56,195 bases of DNA from Flavobacterium sp. Root935. Its GTDB lineage: Bacteria > Bacteroidota > Bacteroidia > Flavobacteriales > Flavobacteriaceae. Location of the stretch: NCBI RefSeq assembly GCF_001429295.1, contig NZ_LMJL01000012.1, positions 1,559,990 through 1,616,184 of the forward strand. The letters are read 5' to 3'. The stretch's first letter is position 1. Each line of letters begins with the position of its first letter. The translations under genes and the position numbers were made by a program. The notes below the pieces were generated by a model that was not told the origin of the DNA, did no database searches, and saw only the letters and a list, made by a program, of their open reading frames with translations. Of this stretch, positions 9,654 through 18,393 are shown piece after piece.

Positions 9654-12600
9654 ATGAGTACTATAAATCCTCAAGAAAGTCAACTCTCGGGTTGTGAAAC
9701 TTATGTAGCAATTGTAGTCGATGAATCGGGTTCAATCAATGGAAACGAAGCACAGCAGATTCGCTCAGGACTGACTTCATTTATCAATTCTCAGGCGCAA
9801 AGTAAAATCACCCTTTCATTAATTGGAATGTCTAACAGCGATACTGCTGTTAGACAAGATAATGTTATTCAGAAAAAAATTTCAAGCAATTATCAGGACT
9901 TTAAAGACTGGATTGATTTATATGGCAACGGAAGAGCTTACATACAATCTGATTACTGGGCATCTGGTTTAAATGCTGTTAAAAATCTGTCGGTTACTCC
10001 TGATATCGTTTTTGTAATTACAGACGGTATGCAGGTCAATAATTCTAATTTATTGAAAAGCCTATTTACTGATTTAAATCTTACTTCGAAAGTTTTTGTG
10101 TATGGAGTTACAAGCTCTGCTGAGAATATTGAAGAGTTGACAACGCCGCTGGCGAACTTTTTAGAAAGAACACCAATCTCTAAAAATGACAATGTTTCTG
10201 CGATGAATTCTGATTATATCAGAGTTTCAGATTTTAGTACTTTAGGAATTGAATTAAATAAACTTGCAGACGATTTATCTAAATTTCAAATAGGTTGTTT
10301 CCCTAATGTAAGCATTGTTGATAACAAGTTGATTTATCCTTCTTTGAAGAAAGGCACACGAATTAGCCAACCATGCGGAACTTTGGTTCTTACTAACAAA
10401 AACCGAGTTCCTCTGACGTTAAATGCAGGTACAAAAATTCATAGTGAAAATAATTTAAACGGACTTGTCTTTAAGCTTCAAAACTCGGTTACAATTCCTG
10501 GAAAATCTCAAGTTGAAGTTGCTGTTCAAATTGAAGGCCGACCTCTTGCTCTTGGTGTTTTTTCAGCGCTTGTAACTTTAAATAATGTCAAAAACCCTTC
10601 AGGAATTAGTATTAAATTTAATATTGGCAGAACGTCATCAATAATTGATATTTCATCAGAAAAAACAAATCTGCAGTCTACCTATTTACAAATTGCTACA
10701 GCCGGTTCGAGAGGAATTGACAGTACGAAAGGAATTCACCTTCGCTGGGTTCTGGCAGGCAGATTAGGAGAAAATCATCTTCCAAAAGGAGAATTATTTA
10801 CGGGTGACAATTCTAGTTTAAGTTTTAATAAACCGAATGATTTTGTAAAAGTATACAGAGCGCCTTATACAAAAGTCAGTCAAACCATAAATCTAACCCA
10901 AAATCCTAATGTTGTCGACAACAAAAAGGCGCTTTGGATTTATAAAACAACAAATCCGCAGAGATCTGTTTATATTAATTTTCAAAATAAAACAAAATAT
11001 AAAACCGTTAAACTTAGCATAGATCCACTAACAAATCCTACTGCTTTTATGCAGGCTTACGGAAACAATTTGATTGAAATTGAATCTAAAACAGATTTGT
11101 TTTTTGCTGCAGAATTGGATTTTTCGTCTTCAAATATTTCAAAAAATGTCAAGCTTGAAACTTTATCTGTAGCCGAAAATAAGATTACGGCTTCTAAAAG
11201 AGTTAGCAATCGTAAATCTTATTCTTCAGAACAATTAAATAGTACTATTCGATTAGTTGCCGAAAATGGCCGAAGTATTCGCTTTAAAGCAAATAATTGT
11301 CTTTTAAATACTATTCAATTTGAGTTTTATTCTGATTTCATTACAAATGCCAATGCTAACGGAGATTGGAACTTAAAAGGGAATTATGCCTTAAGCACAG
11401 AAGACATGACCGTTTTTGGACAGCTAGAACCAAAGCCAAATGCAGTTCATGGAAAATGGTTAAAATTTAATGATGGTGAATATGTAAATATTAAAAATTA
11501 CAAAGACAAGTGGAATAAACCTACTAACGAAAATGATATTACTGATGAAAACATCAAATGTATTGTATCTAAATACATTGATTTAAGTAAGGAAGGAGAT
11601 AATCCAACGGCAGAAAAAGATATTCCTTTTGGGGATCGTATTCCTATAAACGAACCAAAAGAAGGAGAAGAACAACAATATGCTGAAAACTTAACTAAAA
11701 TATCTTATCTGGATCTTTTAAACATTGCTGCAAACGACTACCATGTTGCACGTATGCTAGGATTGGGTTGTATTGATCTTGATGATGAAGTTTTATCTGG
11801 AGAATATATTTATTTAACTGAATATACCACTTTTGGAAGTTTGGAAGAAGGTATTGAAGGAACTGAAGTACAACATCTTTCGATGAGTATTCCGACTTCA
11901 ATAAATACAGAACGAATGCCTCTTCCTGTTCAATTAAGTAAGATTGTTCCTGGATTAAATGTGGACTCAGAAGAAAACCCAAATGCCAGGATTACAGATT
12001 CTGAAGGTTATAGTTTTGATGGAAAGAAAAGATATGTCAGCTTATTTATGGATGATGTTTTAGATTATGATATCAGTAAAGATAATAGTGATTTCTTTAA
12101 ATCTTCAGCAGAGTACGATGGAAGTGCATTTACATTTCCCATTTATTTAGGAATTGATCATAAAACTGAAACAGAATCAAAATGGAAAAGTCCGGAATTA
12201 TCGCATGATATCGAATACAAAAGTGTTAATCAAAATTTCAAAGAATCAGAATATGAAACCGTTCCGATTATTATTCCTGATGCTGGAAAATCAATTTTAA
12301 ATGCAGTTCAGGAACAAACAGGAGAACACACTTATATCTATCAGGGATATGGAATTAATATTTTCTCAAGAGCAACATCTGGACGCCAAATCAGCATTAA
12401 ATCTAATATAAAACCTGCCAATAATTTAATGCCTCCGAGCAACATTAACACACTTCTTGTTACAGAAGAAAAACCATTAATGTTTACCTCCTTGTCTGAA
12501 CAGGAATTATTGGGTAAAATTACTGGAGAAGATAAAACATTAGTTAGAATTTTGTTTGATTATTATTCAGCTCAGGAATTATTGAGTTATCCTGTTCCTA

Positions 12601-15476
12601 ATGAAATTTCTGTTGAAGAGGCTAAAACTAACAAAGAATCTATTTTTCCTGATGATAAGGAAATACTTGCTGACCATTTTAGACTGTATTATAAAGACGG
12701 GCTTCCTGAAGTTGAATACGGTCAAATTGAGAGTATTGATAACAAGTCTATAAATAATCTTACCTCTTTTGTTAAAATAAGAGAGTATAAAATTATCAGC
12801 AGCGGGCAAGAGGTTAAAATTGGATTAGACAACTCTAATAAATCACGATTTGACGGAGGAATATTAACGATTGGAGATCAAAATTATGTTATCCAGAATG
12901 TTGAAGTTGTACTTAAAAAAGATGCTCAAAATAACGATGTTTTTGATTATGCATTAGTTGAAGTATTAAAAAAGGAAGTAACCGACAAACTTCATGCTGA
13001 TGGAGATGCAACAATAGATTCTGAACAGATCCAAAACATTCAGATACCAGAGAGTAGATTGTGTACACTGGTTCAGAACATGCAAACAGATTCTAACTGG
13101 CATCAGCCTCAAATTGCTTTTAAAGTTGAATATCCTGAGAGTTTGAATGTCATTCATAGAGAGGTTATTGAACATACAAGTGAAAACGGAACTGATTTAC
13201 AGCTACAAAAAACAAGAGGACTCTGGAAAAATGCAGTAATAGAAAGGCATTTTGAAGTTTCTTATGAAATGAATTCAGACGGAACGTATAAATTGGATAA
13301 AGATGATAATCCAATTGAACTAGCTGAGAAAAAGCATTTAGGATTATACAAAATCATTTTCCCAAATTTTAATTTGCCTCAACATCCTCAATTTAAATCA
13401 CAAAACCAAAACTCTGTAGAATGGTCTAATGGTATTGTACGATTGTTTACAAAAAGTGCAATGCAGGAAGGAAGTTCTGTTCCTGTAAAATCGAGAAAGG
13501 AGTTTAAAGTTTTTAAAACAGAAAATATTGGTACTACTGGAGATCTGGTCTTATATATCGATGATCCTGATTTTAAACTTGGTAATTATTCCACACAAAC
13601 AATGGCGGATAATTATGATGAAATTATTGGTGCAATAGACGGCCCGCTTAAAGAAGATGACGTCCGAAATTATGATGATAATGATGCATCTCAAAGTGTA
13701 AACTATTATCCGAGCTATAAAGTTTATTTATACGCTGATGCAGTTTCCGGAATTACACAAGAAAATGTTCAGCCAAGAGAAAATGAAAGTACGCACTACT
13801 CTATCTTCGGAATTAGTACACATGCAAAAACTGGTATTGACTACAAATCGAAGATTAGTATTCCGAGTCCGATGTACGCTGTTAAAATTGAGAAACCGGA
13901 AAAACCTGAAGAAATTACAGGTGGTAGTTTGTATGCAACCCGCCCTGATTTTTACAACCGATCATCTTATACTTTTATTACTAAATACAGTCAAAAACGC
14001 AAGCCTTACGGATTATTACATTACAGAGCCAATGATGAAGACTTTTTAAACATTTTGTACCAACCTGAAACAGTGAGTACTATTCGTGAAGAATTAAACA
14101 AATTGGGTGGAAATGATGAAATCAGCTTTAATGAAAGATGGAAAGACTTTTTGGATTTTAATGGTCTTGCTTTGAGTGGGCATTATAAAACTTTGCCAGA
14201 AAATGAATCTCAAAATTACCAATTTCCATTGCCTGACAACGAAGATTTTATAAAACTGATTAATGATTTTATTGAATGGCACAATAAAGCGCAAGGTACA
14301 CAAGAGCATACGATAACCTCTATTACATCATTAAATAAGGTTCTAATTTCACAAGGAGTTCAAGATCCTTTATTAGTAATTCATTTTGTAGAACAAGCTA
14401 TTCATGCGGCTTTCGTTCCCTTAACCGAAGTACCAGTTGTTTATGAGTATATTAAAGGTAATGACTATGTACCTGTTAACAAGAAACAAACCATTAAAGA
14501 TAAAAATGGAAACGCTCTAAAACCTACTGATACTGATTTTGAGATCGCACCAATGATGAAAATCATTAATGAAAATAAAAACATAGCGCAATTTACCGAT
14601 TTCAATCTCGATGGAAATTCACAAAACATCTATTTCTACGCTGTTCGTGAAATGGATATTAAGATGAATTTTGGAGAGTTTAGTGATCTTATAGGCCCTG
14701 TAAAACTAGTTGCTTCTACTCCACCAAAAACACCAGAAATTAAGCGAATTATGCCAATTCTGGAAAATCAGGTTTTAGGAATTAAACCAGCAGTTCAAAT
14801 TGAATTAAATGCTTATCAGCCAGAATATAAAATTAGAAAAATCAATGTTTATCGCGCAAACACAATGCTTGATGCGCAATCGATAAGAACAATGAAATTG
14901 GTGAAAGAAGTTTTAATTAATGAAGAAACTTTGTCTGCAGATTTTGAGAATGTATGGAATGTTTATGATGATTTTGAAGATTTAGAAAATGTACCATTTG
15001 GTGATGGATTGTTTTACAGGATTACCGTTTCAAAACAAATTGAATATGCAGATTCAGATTCGACAATTGATAATCCTATCATAAGCATCGATTATGCACC
15101 ATCACAACCGTCAAAAATTACAGCTGTCGTTATTGTGGATAATGTTTCGCCAGAATCTCCGGACTTACAAGCTTCGGGAGTACCAACAGGAACAAATGGA
15201 GAAATCTTAAAACCAGTAGTTTTCAATTGGGAGAAAACAGTTCATAATGGTAAATATCATTTATATAAAATGAATAATCAGGGGAATTGGGAAAAAATTC
15301 ATGAATTCAAGTCAAACTTAAATGAAGTTATTCTTCCTCTCAACGACATTGAAAAATTTACCGACGAATTAGTAATAAAAACAGAAGATGGAGACCGAAT
15401 CTATCATCACTTTAAAGCGATTTCTGAAAATTCATCTGGTATGTACAGCAGTGATGAAAAAATCCTAACTCTTTAA
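9654..15476 (+). CDS. Giant protein with N-terminal von Willebrand A domain (1940 aa)
   Basis: Residues about 14-210 form a von Willebrand A domain. The MIDAS metal-site motif is D23-E-S-G-S27, and a second conserved aspartate is in VITDG at D124, so metal-dependent protein binding is plausible. About 215-330 is a β-sandwich-like stretch. A GIHLRW motif starts at residue 360; a similar motif occurs in other large uncharacterised bacterial proteins. The long middle is acidic and unassigned. The last 250 residues (from about 1690) look like two Fn3-type domains. There is no signal peptide or transmembrane segment, so classical secretion as an adhesin is unlikely. The gene follows the 2472-aa gene after 30 bases and is closed by a strong hairpin at 15482-15519. 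I infer a partner of that giant protein, perhaps a tether for the downstream fibres. Confidence 0.65.
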   Translation: MSTINPQESQLSGCETYVAIVVDESGSINGNEAQQIRSGLTSFINSQAQSKITLSLIGMSNSDTAVRQDNVIQKKISSNYQDFKDWIDLYGNGRAYIQSDYWASGLNAVKNLSVTPDIVFVITDGMQVNNSNLLKSLFTDLNLTSKVFVYGVTSSAENIEELTTPLANFLERTPISKNDNVSAMNSDYIRVSDFSTLGIELNKLADDLSKFQIGCFPNVSIVDNKLIYPSLKKGTRISQPCGTLVLTNKNRVPLTLNAGTKIHSENNLNGLVFKLQNSVTIPGKSQVEVAVQIEGRPLALGVFSALVTLNNVKNPSGISIKFNIGRTSSIIDISSEKTNLQSTYLQIATAGSRGIDSTKGIHLRWVLAGRLGENHLPKGELFTGDNSSLSFNKPNDFVKVYRAPYTKVSQTINLTQNPNVVDNKKALWIYKTTNPQRSVYINFQNKTKYKTVKLSIDPLTNPTAFMQAYGNNLIEIESKTDLFFAAELDFSSSNISKNVKLETLSVAENKITASKRVSNRKSYSSEQLNSTIRLVAENGRSIRFKANNCLLNTIQFEFYSDFITNANANGDWNLKGNYALSTEDMTVFGQLEPKPNAVHGKWLKFNDGEYVNIKNYKDKWNKPTNENDITDENIKCIVSKYIDLSKEGDNPTAEKDIPFGDRIPINEPKEGEEQQYAENLTKISYLDLLNIAANDYHVARMLGLGCIDLDDEVLSGEYIYLTEYTTFGSLEEGIEGTEVQHLSMSIPTSINTERMPLPVQLSKIVPGLNVDSEENPNARITDSEGYSFDGKKRYVSLFMDDVLDYDISKDNSDFFKSSAEYDGSAFTFPIYLGIDHKTETESKWKSPELSHDIEYKSVNQNFKESEYETVPIIIPDAGKSILNAVQEQTGEHTYIYQGYGINIFSRATSGRQISIKSNIKPANNLMPPSNINTLLVTEEKPLMFTSLSEQELLGKITGEDKTLVRILFDYYSAQELLSYPVPNEISVEEAKTNKESIFPDDKEILADHFRLYYKDGLPEVEYGQIESIDNKSINNLTSFVKIREYKIISSGQEVKIGLDNSNKSRFDGGILTIGDQNYVIQNVEVVLKKDAQNNDVFDYALVEVLKKEVTDKLHADGDATIDSEQIQNIQIPESRLCTLVQNMQTDSNWHQPQIAFKVEYPESLNVIHREVIEHTSENGTDLQLQKTRGLWKNAVIERHFEVSYEMNSDGTYKLDKDDNPIELAEKKHLGLYKIIFPNFNLPQHPQFKSQNQNSVEWSNGIVRLFTKSAMQEGSSVPVKSRKEFKVFKTENIGTTGDLVLYIDDPDFKLGNYSTQTMADNYDEIIGAIDGPLKEDDVRNYDDNDASQSVNYYPSYKVYLYADAVSGITQENVQPRENESTHYSIFGISTHAKTGIDYKSKISIPSPMYAVKIEKPEKPEEITGGSLYATRPDFYNRSSYTFITKYSQKRKPYGLLHYRANDEDFLNILYQPETVSTIREELNKLGGNDEISFNERWKDFLDFNGLALSGHYKTLPENESQNYQFPLPDNEDFIKLINDFIEWHNKAQGTQEHTITSITSLNKVLISQGVQDPLLVIHFVEQAIHAAFVPLTEVPVVYEYIKGNDYVPVNKKQTIKDKNGNALKPTDTDFEIAPMMKIINENKNIAQFTDFNLDGNSQNIYFYAVREMDIKMNFGEFSDLIGPVKLVASTPPKTPEIKRIMPILENQVLGIKPAVQIELNAYQPEYKIRKINVYRANTMLDAQSIRTMKLVKEVLINEETLSADFENVWNVYDDFEDLENVPFGDGLFYRITVSKQIEYADSDSTIDNPIISIDYAPSQPSKITAVVIVDNVSPESPDLQASGVPTGTNGEILKPVVFNWEKTVHNGKYHLYKMNNQGNWEKIHEFKSNLNEVILPLNDIEKFTDELVIKTEDGDRIYHHFKAISENSSGMYSSDEKILTL

Positions 15477-15481
15477 AAAAT

Positions 15482-15519
15482 TATTAAATACCAATGGCTT
15501 ATCTCATTGGTATTTAATA
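15482..15519 (+). terminator. Perfect 15-bp hairpin behind the VWA gene
   Basis: The arms 15482-15496 and 15505-15519 are perfectly complementary over 15 bases and enclose an 8-base loop (GCTTATCT). It starts 6 bases after the VWA gene stop. No T-run follows, so it could be a partial terminator, an mRNA stabiliser or a processing site that sets lower or higher expression of the fibre genes downstream. A TTG codon at 15507 lies inside the stem and is therefore an unlikely start for the next gene. Confidence 0.7.
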
Positions 15520-15569
15520 TCGAGTCTTATCAAAAAACATTTAAAAGCAAAGAAATAAAACTATATAAC

Positions 15570-16724
15570 ATGGCAACAAGCAGAAATGACTTTCGCAACA
15601 AATTCAATGACGGAGATATTCCCTCACACATTGACTTCGTAGAGATTTTTGAAAATTTCGTTCATAGAGACGATGATAAAGCAAATTTTCAAATGGTCGA
15701 AACAGGTACAGATAATGAACATTATATAACTCCAGCACTTTTAAAAGCTGCTTTTCAAAATGCCGGAATTATTTCTGGTAATTGTTATGTTCCTTTCAAG
15801 GAATTTCAGGATAACTTTTCAGGATCGTATATTCAGTTAAATCATACCCCTATTGAGGACAGTGTAAAGGTTTATAAAAATGGTCAGTTACTAAACGAAA
15901 CTAACGATTACAATTTAAATGATAATGCCATCGTTGTTTTTTCTGATCCAATAAGCAACCGCAATATCGAAATAAACTATTGGGCTAAAAATATAGATAC
16001 AGAAACAGATGATCCTAATTCTGATCCTATTCTTGGAAGTTTATCTGTTCCTTTCAAAGAAAATTTTGATCATGACACTTTTAATGATGATAAAATTACT
16101 TTAACAGAAATTCCTATTAAAGATAGTATTCGCATCTACAAAAATGGTCAGCTTCTTAGAGAGGGAACTGGTAAAGATTATATCGTAAACTACAACAATG
16201 GAATAATTACATTTTCTGCTGTAATAAGCAATCGTAATATCGAAGTTGATTATTGGTATAAAAGTTCTGTTTCTTTATCAGATTTGGAACTAGATAACAA
16301 ATACGTTGATTTAACAACGGCCCAAACTATTGGAGGAATTAAAACTTTTACTGAAGCGACAGAAAGTAAAAGTTTCATTAAAACCGGCGGAACTTCAAGT
16401 CAATTTTTAATGGCAGACGGCTCAGTTTCGACCTCTCCAGGTTCAGATTATGATGCTGGACATTCTATAGGTTTAATCCCTTTTACTGGAGGCTATCAAA
16501 AATTTAGCAACGGATTAATATTACAGTGGGCTCATTTAATGAATAATGCCAATACGTACACTTTTCCTTTAACCTGGCCAAATGGTGCTTTGAGTGTTAT
16601 GGTATCAACTTTAAGAACAAATTCGGGAAGCAGAGGATATAACCACGTGGGTAATATTACAAAGAATACTTATTATGCCCTTATCGATGCGAATGAAGGA
16701 TATATGTTCTCAATTGGATATTAA
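15570..16724 (+). CDS. Tail fibre protein with gp53-like C-terminal domain
   Basis: I start this 384-aa protein at the ATG at 15570 (MATSRNDF), because the longer frame from the TTG at 15507 would begin inside a hairpin. The first 70 residues resemble fibre proteins of Bacteroidota phages (FVHRDDDKANFQMVETGTDN). Two tandem repeats of about 75 residues follow, each built as VPFKE, KDS(I/V), YKNGQLL, SNRNIE and a Y-W ending, suggesting stacked shaft domains. The C-terminus (QKFSNGLILQW, then YTFPLTWPNGALSVMV) matches the gp53-like fibre tip known from phages. The chaperone-like gene is 16 bases downstream, the usual fibre/chaperone pairing. It lacks the N-terminal module of the other four fibres, so it may attach at a different site. 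Confidence 0.75.
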   Translation: MATSRNDFRNKFNDGDIPSHIDFVEIFENFVHRDDDKANFQMVETGTDNEHYITPALLKAAFQNAGIISGNCYVPFKEFQDNFSGSYIQLNHTPIEDSVKVYKNGQLLNETNDYNLNDNAIVVFSDPISNRNIEINYWAKNIDTETDDPNSDPILGSLSVPFKENFDHDTFNDDKITLTEIPIKDSIRIYKNGQLLREGTGKDYIVNYNNGIITFSAVISNRNIEVDYWYKSSVSLSDLELDNKYVDLTTAQTIGGIKTFTEATESKSFIKTGGTSSQFLMADGSVSTSPGSDYDAGHSIGLIPFTGGYQKFSNGLILQWAHLMNNANTYTFPLTWPNGALSVMVSTLRTNSGSRGYNHVGNITKNTYYALIDANEGYMFSIGY

Positions 16725-16740
16725 CAATAAACTTTAAAAA

Positions 16741-17118
16741 ATGAAAAATACATATAAAGGAACTTACGACCAAAATGGGGAATACACAGGTTTTTATGTT
16801 GAAGGAATTCACGAAAACATTCCTCAACCTAATATCGAACTAACCGAAGAAGAATGGCAGCAGGCATTGTCAAAAAATTATAAAGTAATTAATGGAACTC
16901 ACACTCACTTTCCTTTCATTCAAAGTCAGGAAGAACTTCTAGAAAATATTAGGGCTACTAGAAACACATTATTAACTGAAAGCGACTGGACACAAGTAGA
17001 AGATTCACCACTTTCTGAAGAGAAAAAAAGCGCTTGGAAAAATTATAGACAAGAACTTAGAGATTTAACTGATATCGATGATTTAACATCTATTGTCTGG
17101 CCAATACAGCCAGTTTAA
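16741..17118 (+). CDS. Phage tail assembly chaperone-like protein
   Basis: This 125-aa protein ends with the hallmark of the Phage_tail_APC family (PF16778): residues 71-121 hold R-x-x-LL-x-x-SDWTQ, then D-x-PLS, W-x-x-YRQ-x-LRDL and a closing VVWP-like IVWP. Family members assist folding or attachment of tail fibres and are encoded directly behind a fibre gene, as here (16 bases after the gp53-like fibre). The N-terminal half (GTYDQNGEYTGFYV) fits the usual variable part of such proteins. This gene is the clearest sign that the region derives from a phage tail. It is cytoplasmic by all appearances. Confidence 0.8.
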   Translation: MKNTYKGTYDQNGEYTGFYVEGIHENIPQPNIELTEEEWQQALSKNYKVINGTHTHFPFIQSQEELLENIRATRNTLLTESDWTQVEDSPLSEEKKSAWKNYRQELRDLTDIDDLTSIVWPIQPV

Positions 17119-17178
17119 TCAAAATAATTGTTTAATGTCTTTTTTAATGATTTAAGAAAGCAAATTATTAATGAATAT

Positions 17179-18273
17179 ATGGAAGAAAACACAACATATA
17201 AGCCTTTTTCGTATTTAGACAATTATATTCCTGTTGAAGACGAAACTGTTTATTACAATACAGAAAAAACTTTAAAGAAAACCAAAAATGATTGTGCTGC
17301 AGGAATCGGAAGTTCTGTTACACTGATTGCTCCAGCAAATAAATTTGTATCAAATTTAAGCATTAACGATGCAAATGAGCAAGCACAGGAATGGTTAAAT
17401 ACCAATAGTCAAGCGTATGCCAATAATTTAGGAACATGTTTAATTGATTCTACTCCCCCAAATATTTTTTCTTTAAGTCAGACATCTATTACTGCAACTA
17501 CAGTATTATTAACATGGACTCCTGCAATAGACAATATTGGAGTTGTTGCTTATGACATTTTCATAGACGATAGTTTTTTAGATTCTATTTCATCTAATGT
17601 GTTTAGCTATGAGGTCACAGAACTTTCATCATCAACTACCTACAATTTTTATATAAAAGCAAAAGATGCTGCTGGCAATTCGACTAATAGTAATATTCTA
17701 ACTGTTACTACTCTGCCTATTACTTTAATTTTACCTGTAACTAAATCAGTAATATTTGAAAATAAAAATAGTAACTGGGCAATCTGTCACGATGCCGATG
17801 CAGCAACAACTTATTATGAAGGAAATGCTTACTTAGGAGCTGCAAAAGATTCATCAGGATTTTCCCTTAATAGATACAGAGGAGCAGTTGATACCTCATC
17901 AATTACATCGAACCCTAAATCTGCTAAAATAAAATTTAAGTTCGCGACAAATGCAGTTGGTAACGCATTAACTTTTAATCTTTATACCTCTAACATTCGA
18001 ATTCCTTACTTTAAAAATTTTGAACTTATTGATTGGAACGATTGGGATTCTAATAATTTTCTTGGCAGTGTAATAGTACCTAGTAACTCAACTGCATATG
18101 TAGAAATTACATTAAATCCTGCTCAATTCTATTTACTAACCCAACGAGAAGGTTTTAATTTTTTTCTAATCTCAAATGGGGACAAAGATATGAGCACACC
18201 AACTACAAATAATAGACCAATCCTCTCTACTACAACAGATACTGGTGAAATTTATTTGGAATGTGAGTTTTAG
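17179..18273 (+). CDS. DUF5977 and fibronectin type III protein
   Basis: A 364-aa protein if started at the ATG at 17179. A TTG at 17128 in the same frame would add 17 residues and leave only 9 bases to the previous gene, so it remains possible. Near the N-terminus is a DUF5977 domain (F/Y-x-(K/R)-NDC, GSSVT, then DANEQAQEWLNTNSQAYANNLGTC-like spacing), a small Cys-containing domain known in Bacteroidota surface and fibre-like proteins. A fibronectin type III domain follows at about residues 92-180 (TPP start, LTWTPAIDN, TTYNFYIKAKDAAGN). The last 180 residues look β-rich and may be a jelly-roll or carbohydrate-binding-like tip. No signal peptide is visible. It lies among the fibre genes and is probably another particle-surface protein. 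Confidence 0.65.
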   Translation: MEENTTYKPFSYLDNYIPVEDETVYYNTEKTLKKTKNDCAAGIGSSVTLIAPANKFVSNLSINDANEQAQEWLNTNSQAYANNLGTCLIDSTPPNIFSLSQTSITATTVLLTWTPAIDNIGVVAYDIFIDDSFLDSISSNVFSYEVTELSSSTTYNFYIKAKDAAGNSTNSNILTVTTLPITLILPVTKSVIFENKNSNWAICHDADAATTYYEGNAYLGAAKDSSGFSLNRYRGAVDTSSITSNPKSAKIKFKFATNAVGNALTFNLYTSNIRIPYFKNFELIDWNDWDSNNFLGSVIVPSNSTAYVEITLNPAQFYLLTQREGFNFFLISNGDKDMSTPTTNNRPILSTTTDTGEIYLECEF

Positions 18274-18312
18274 ATTTATTTAATCTCAAAACTTAATAAT
18301 AAAAACAAATTT

Positions 18313-18393
18313 AAATACCACAAAAAATGGATACAAACTACAATAGAATAAAAGTGGCTGATTTAGAAACAAATCAGCCAGATAAAATTTTAA
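18313..18393 (+). repeat. Fibre-module DNA repeat, copy A
   Basis: These 81 bases, including 14 bases before the ATG, match 19909-19989 at 78 of 81 positions. They encode the shared N-terminal module. A 9-bp inverted repeat, GGCTGATTT (18356-18364) and AAATCAGCC (18371-18379), sits inside it. Weaker copies start at 362 and 21965. Confidence 0.8.

Noticed and set aside
2205..15476. Giant secreted adhesins of the gliding/T9SS type
   Set aside because: Neither protein has a signal peptide or a T9SS C-terminal domain, and the neighbours are tail-fibre-like genes.
15507..15569. Longer start (TTG) for the gp53-like fibre
   Set aside because: The TTG lies in the right arm of a perfect hairpin, and the ATG at 15570 opens a sequence typical of fibre proteins.
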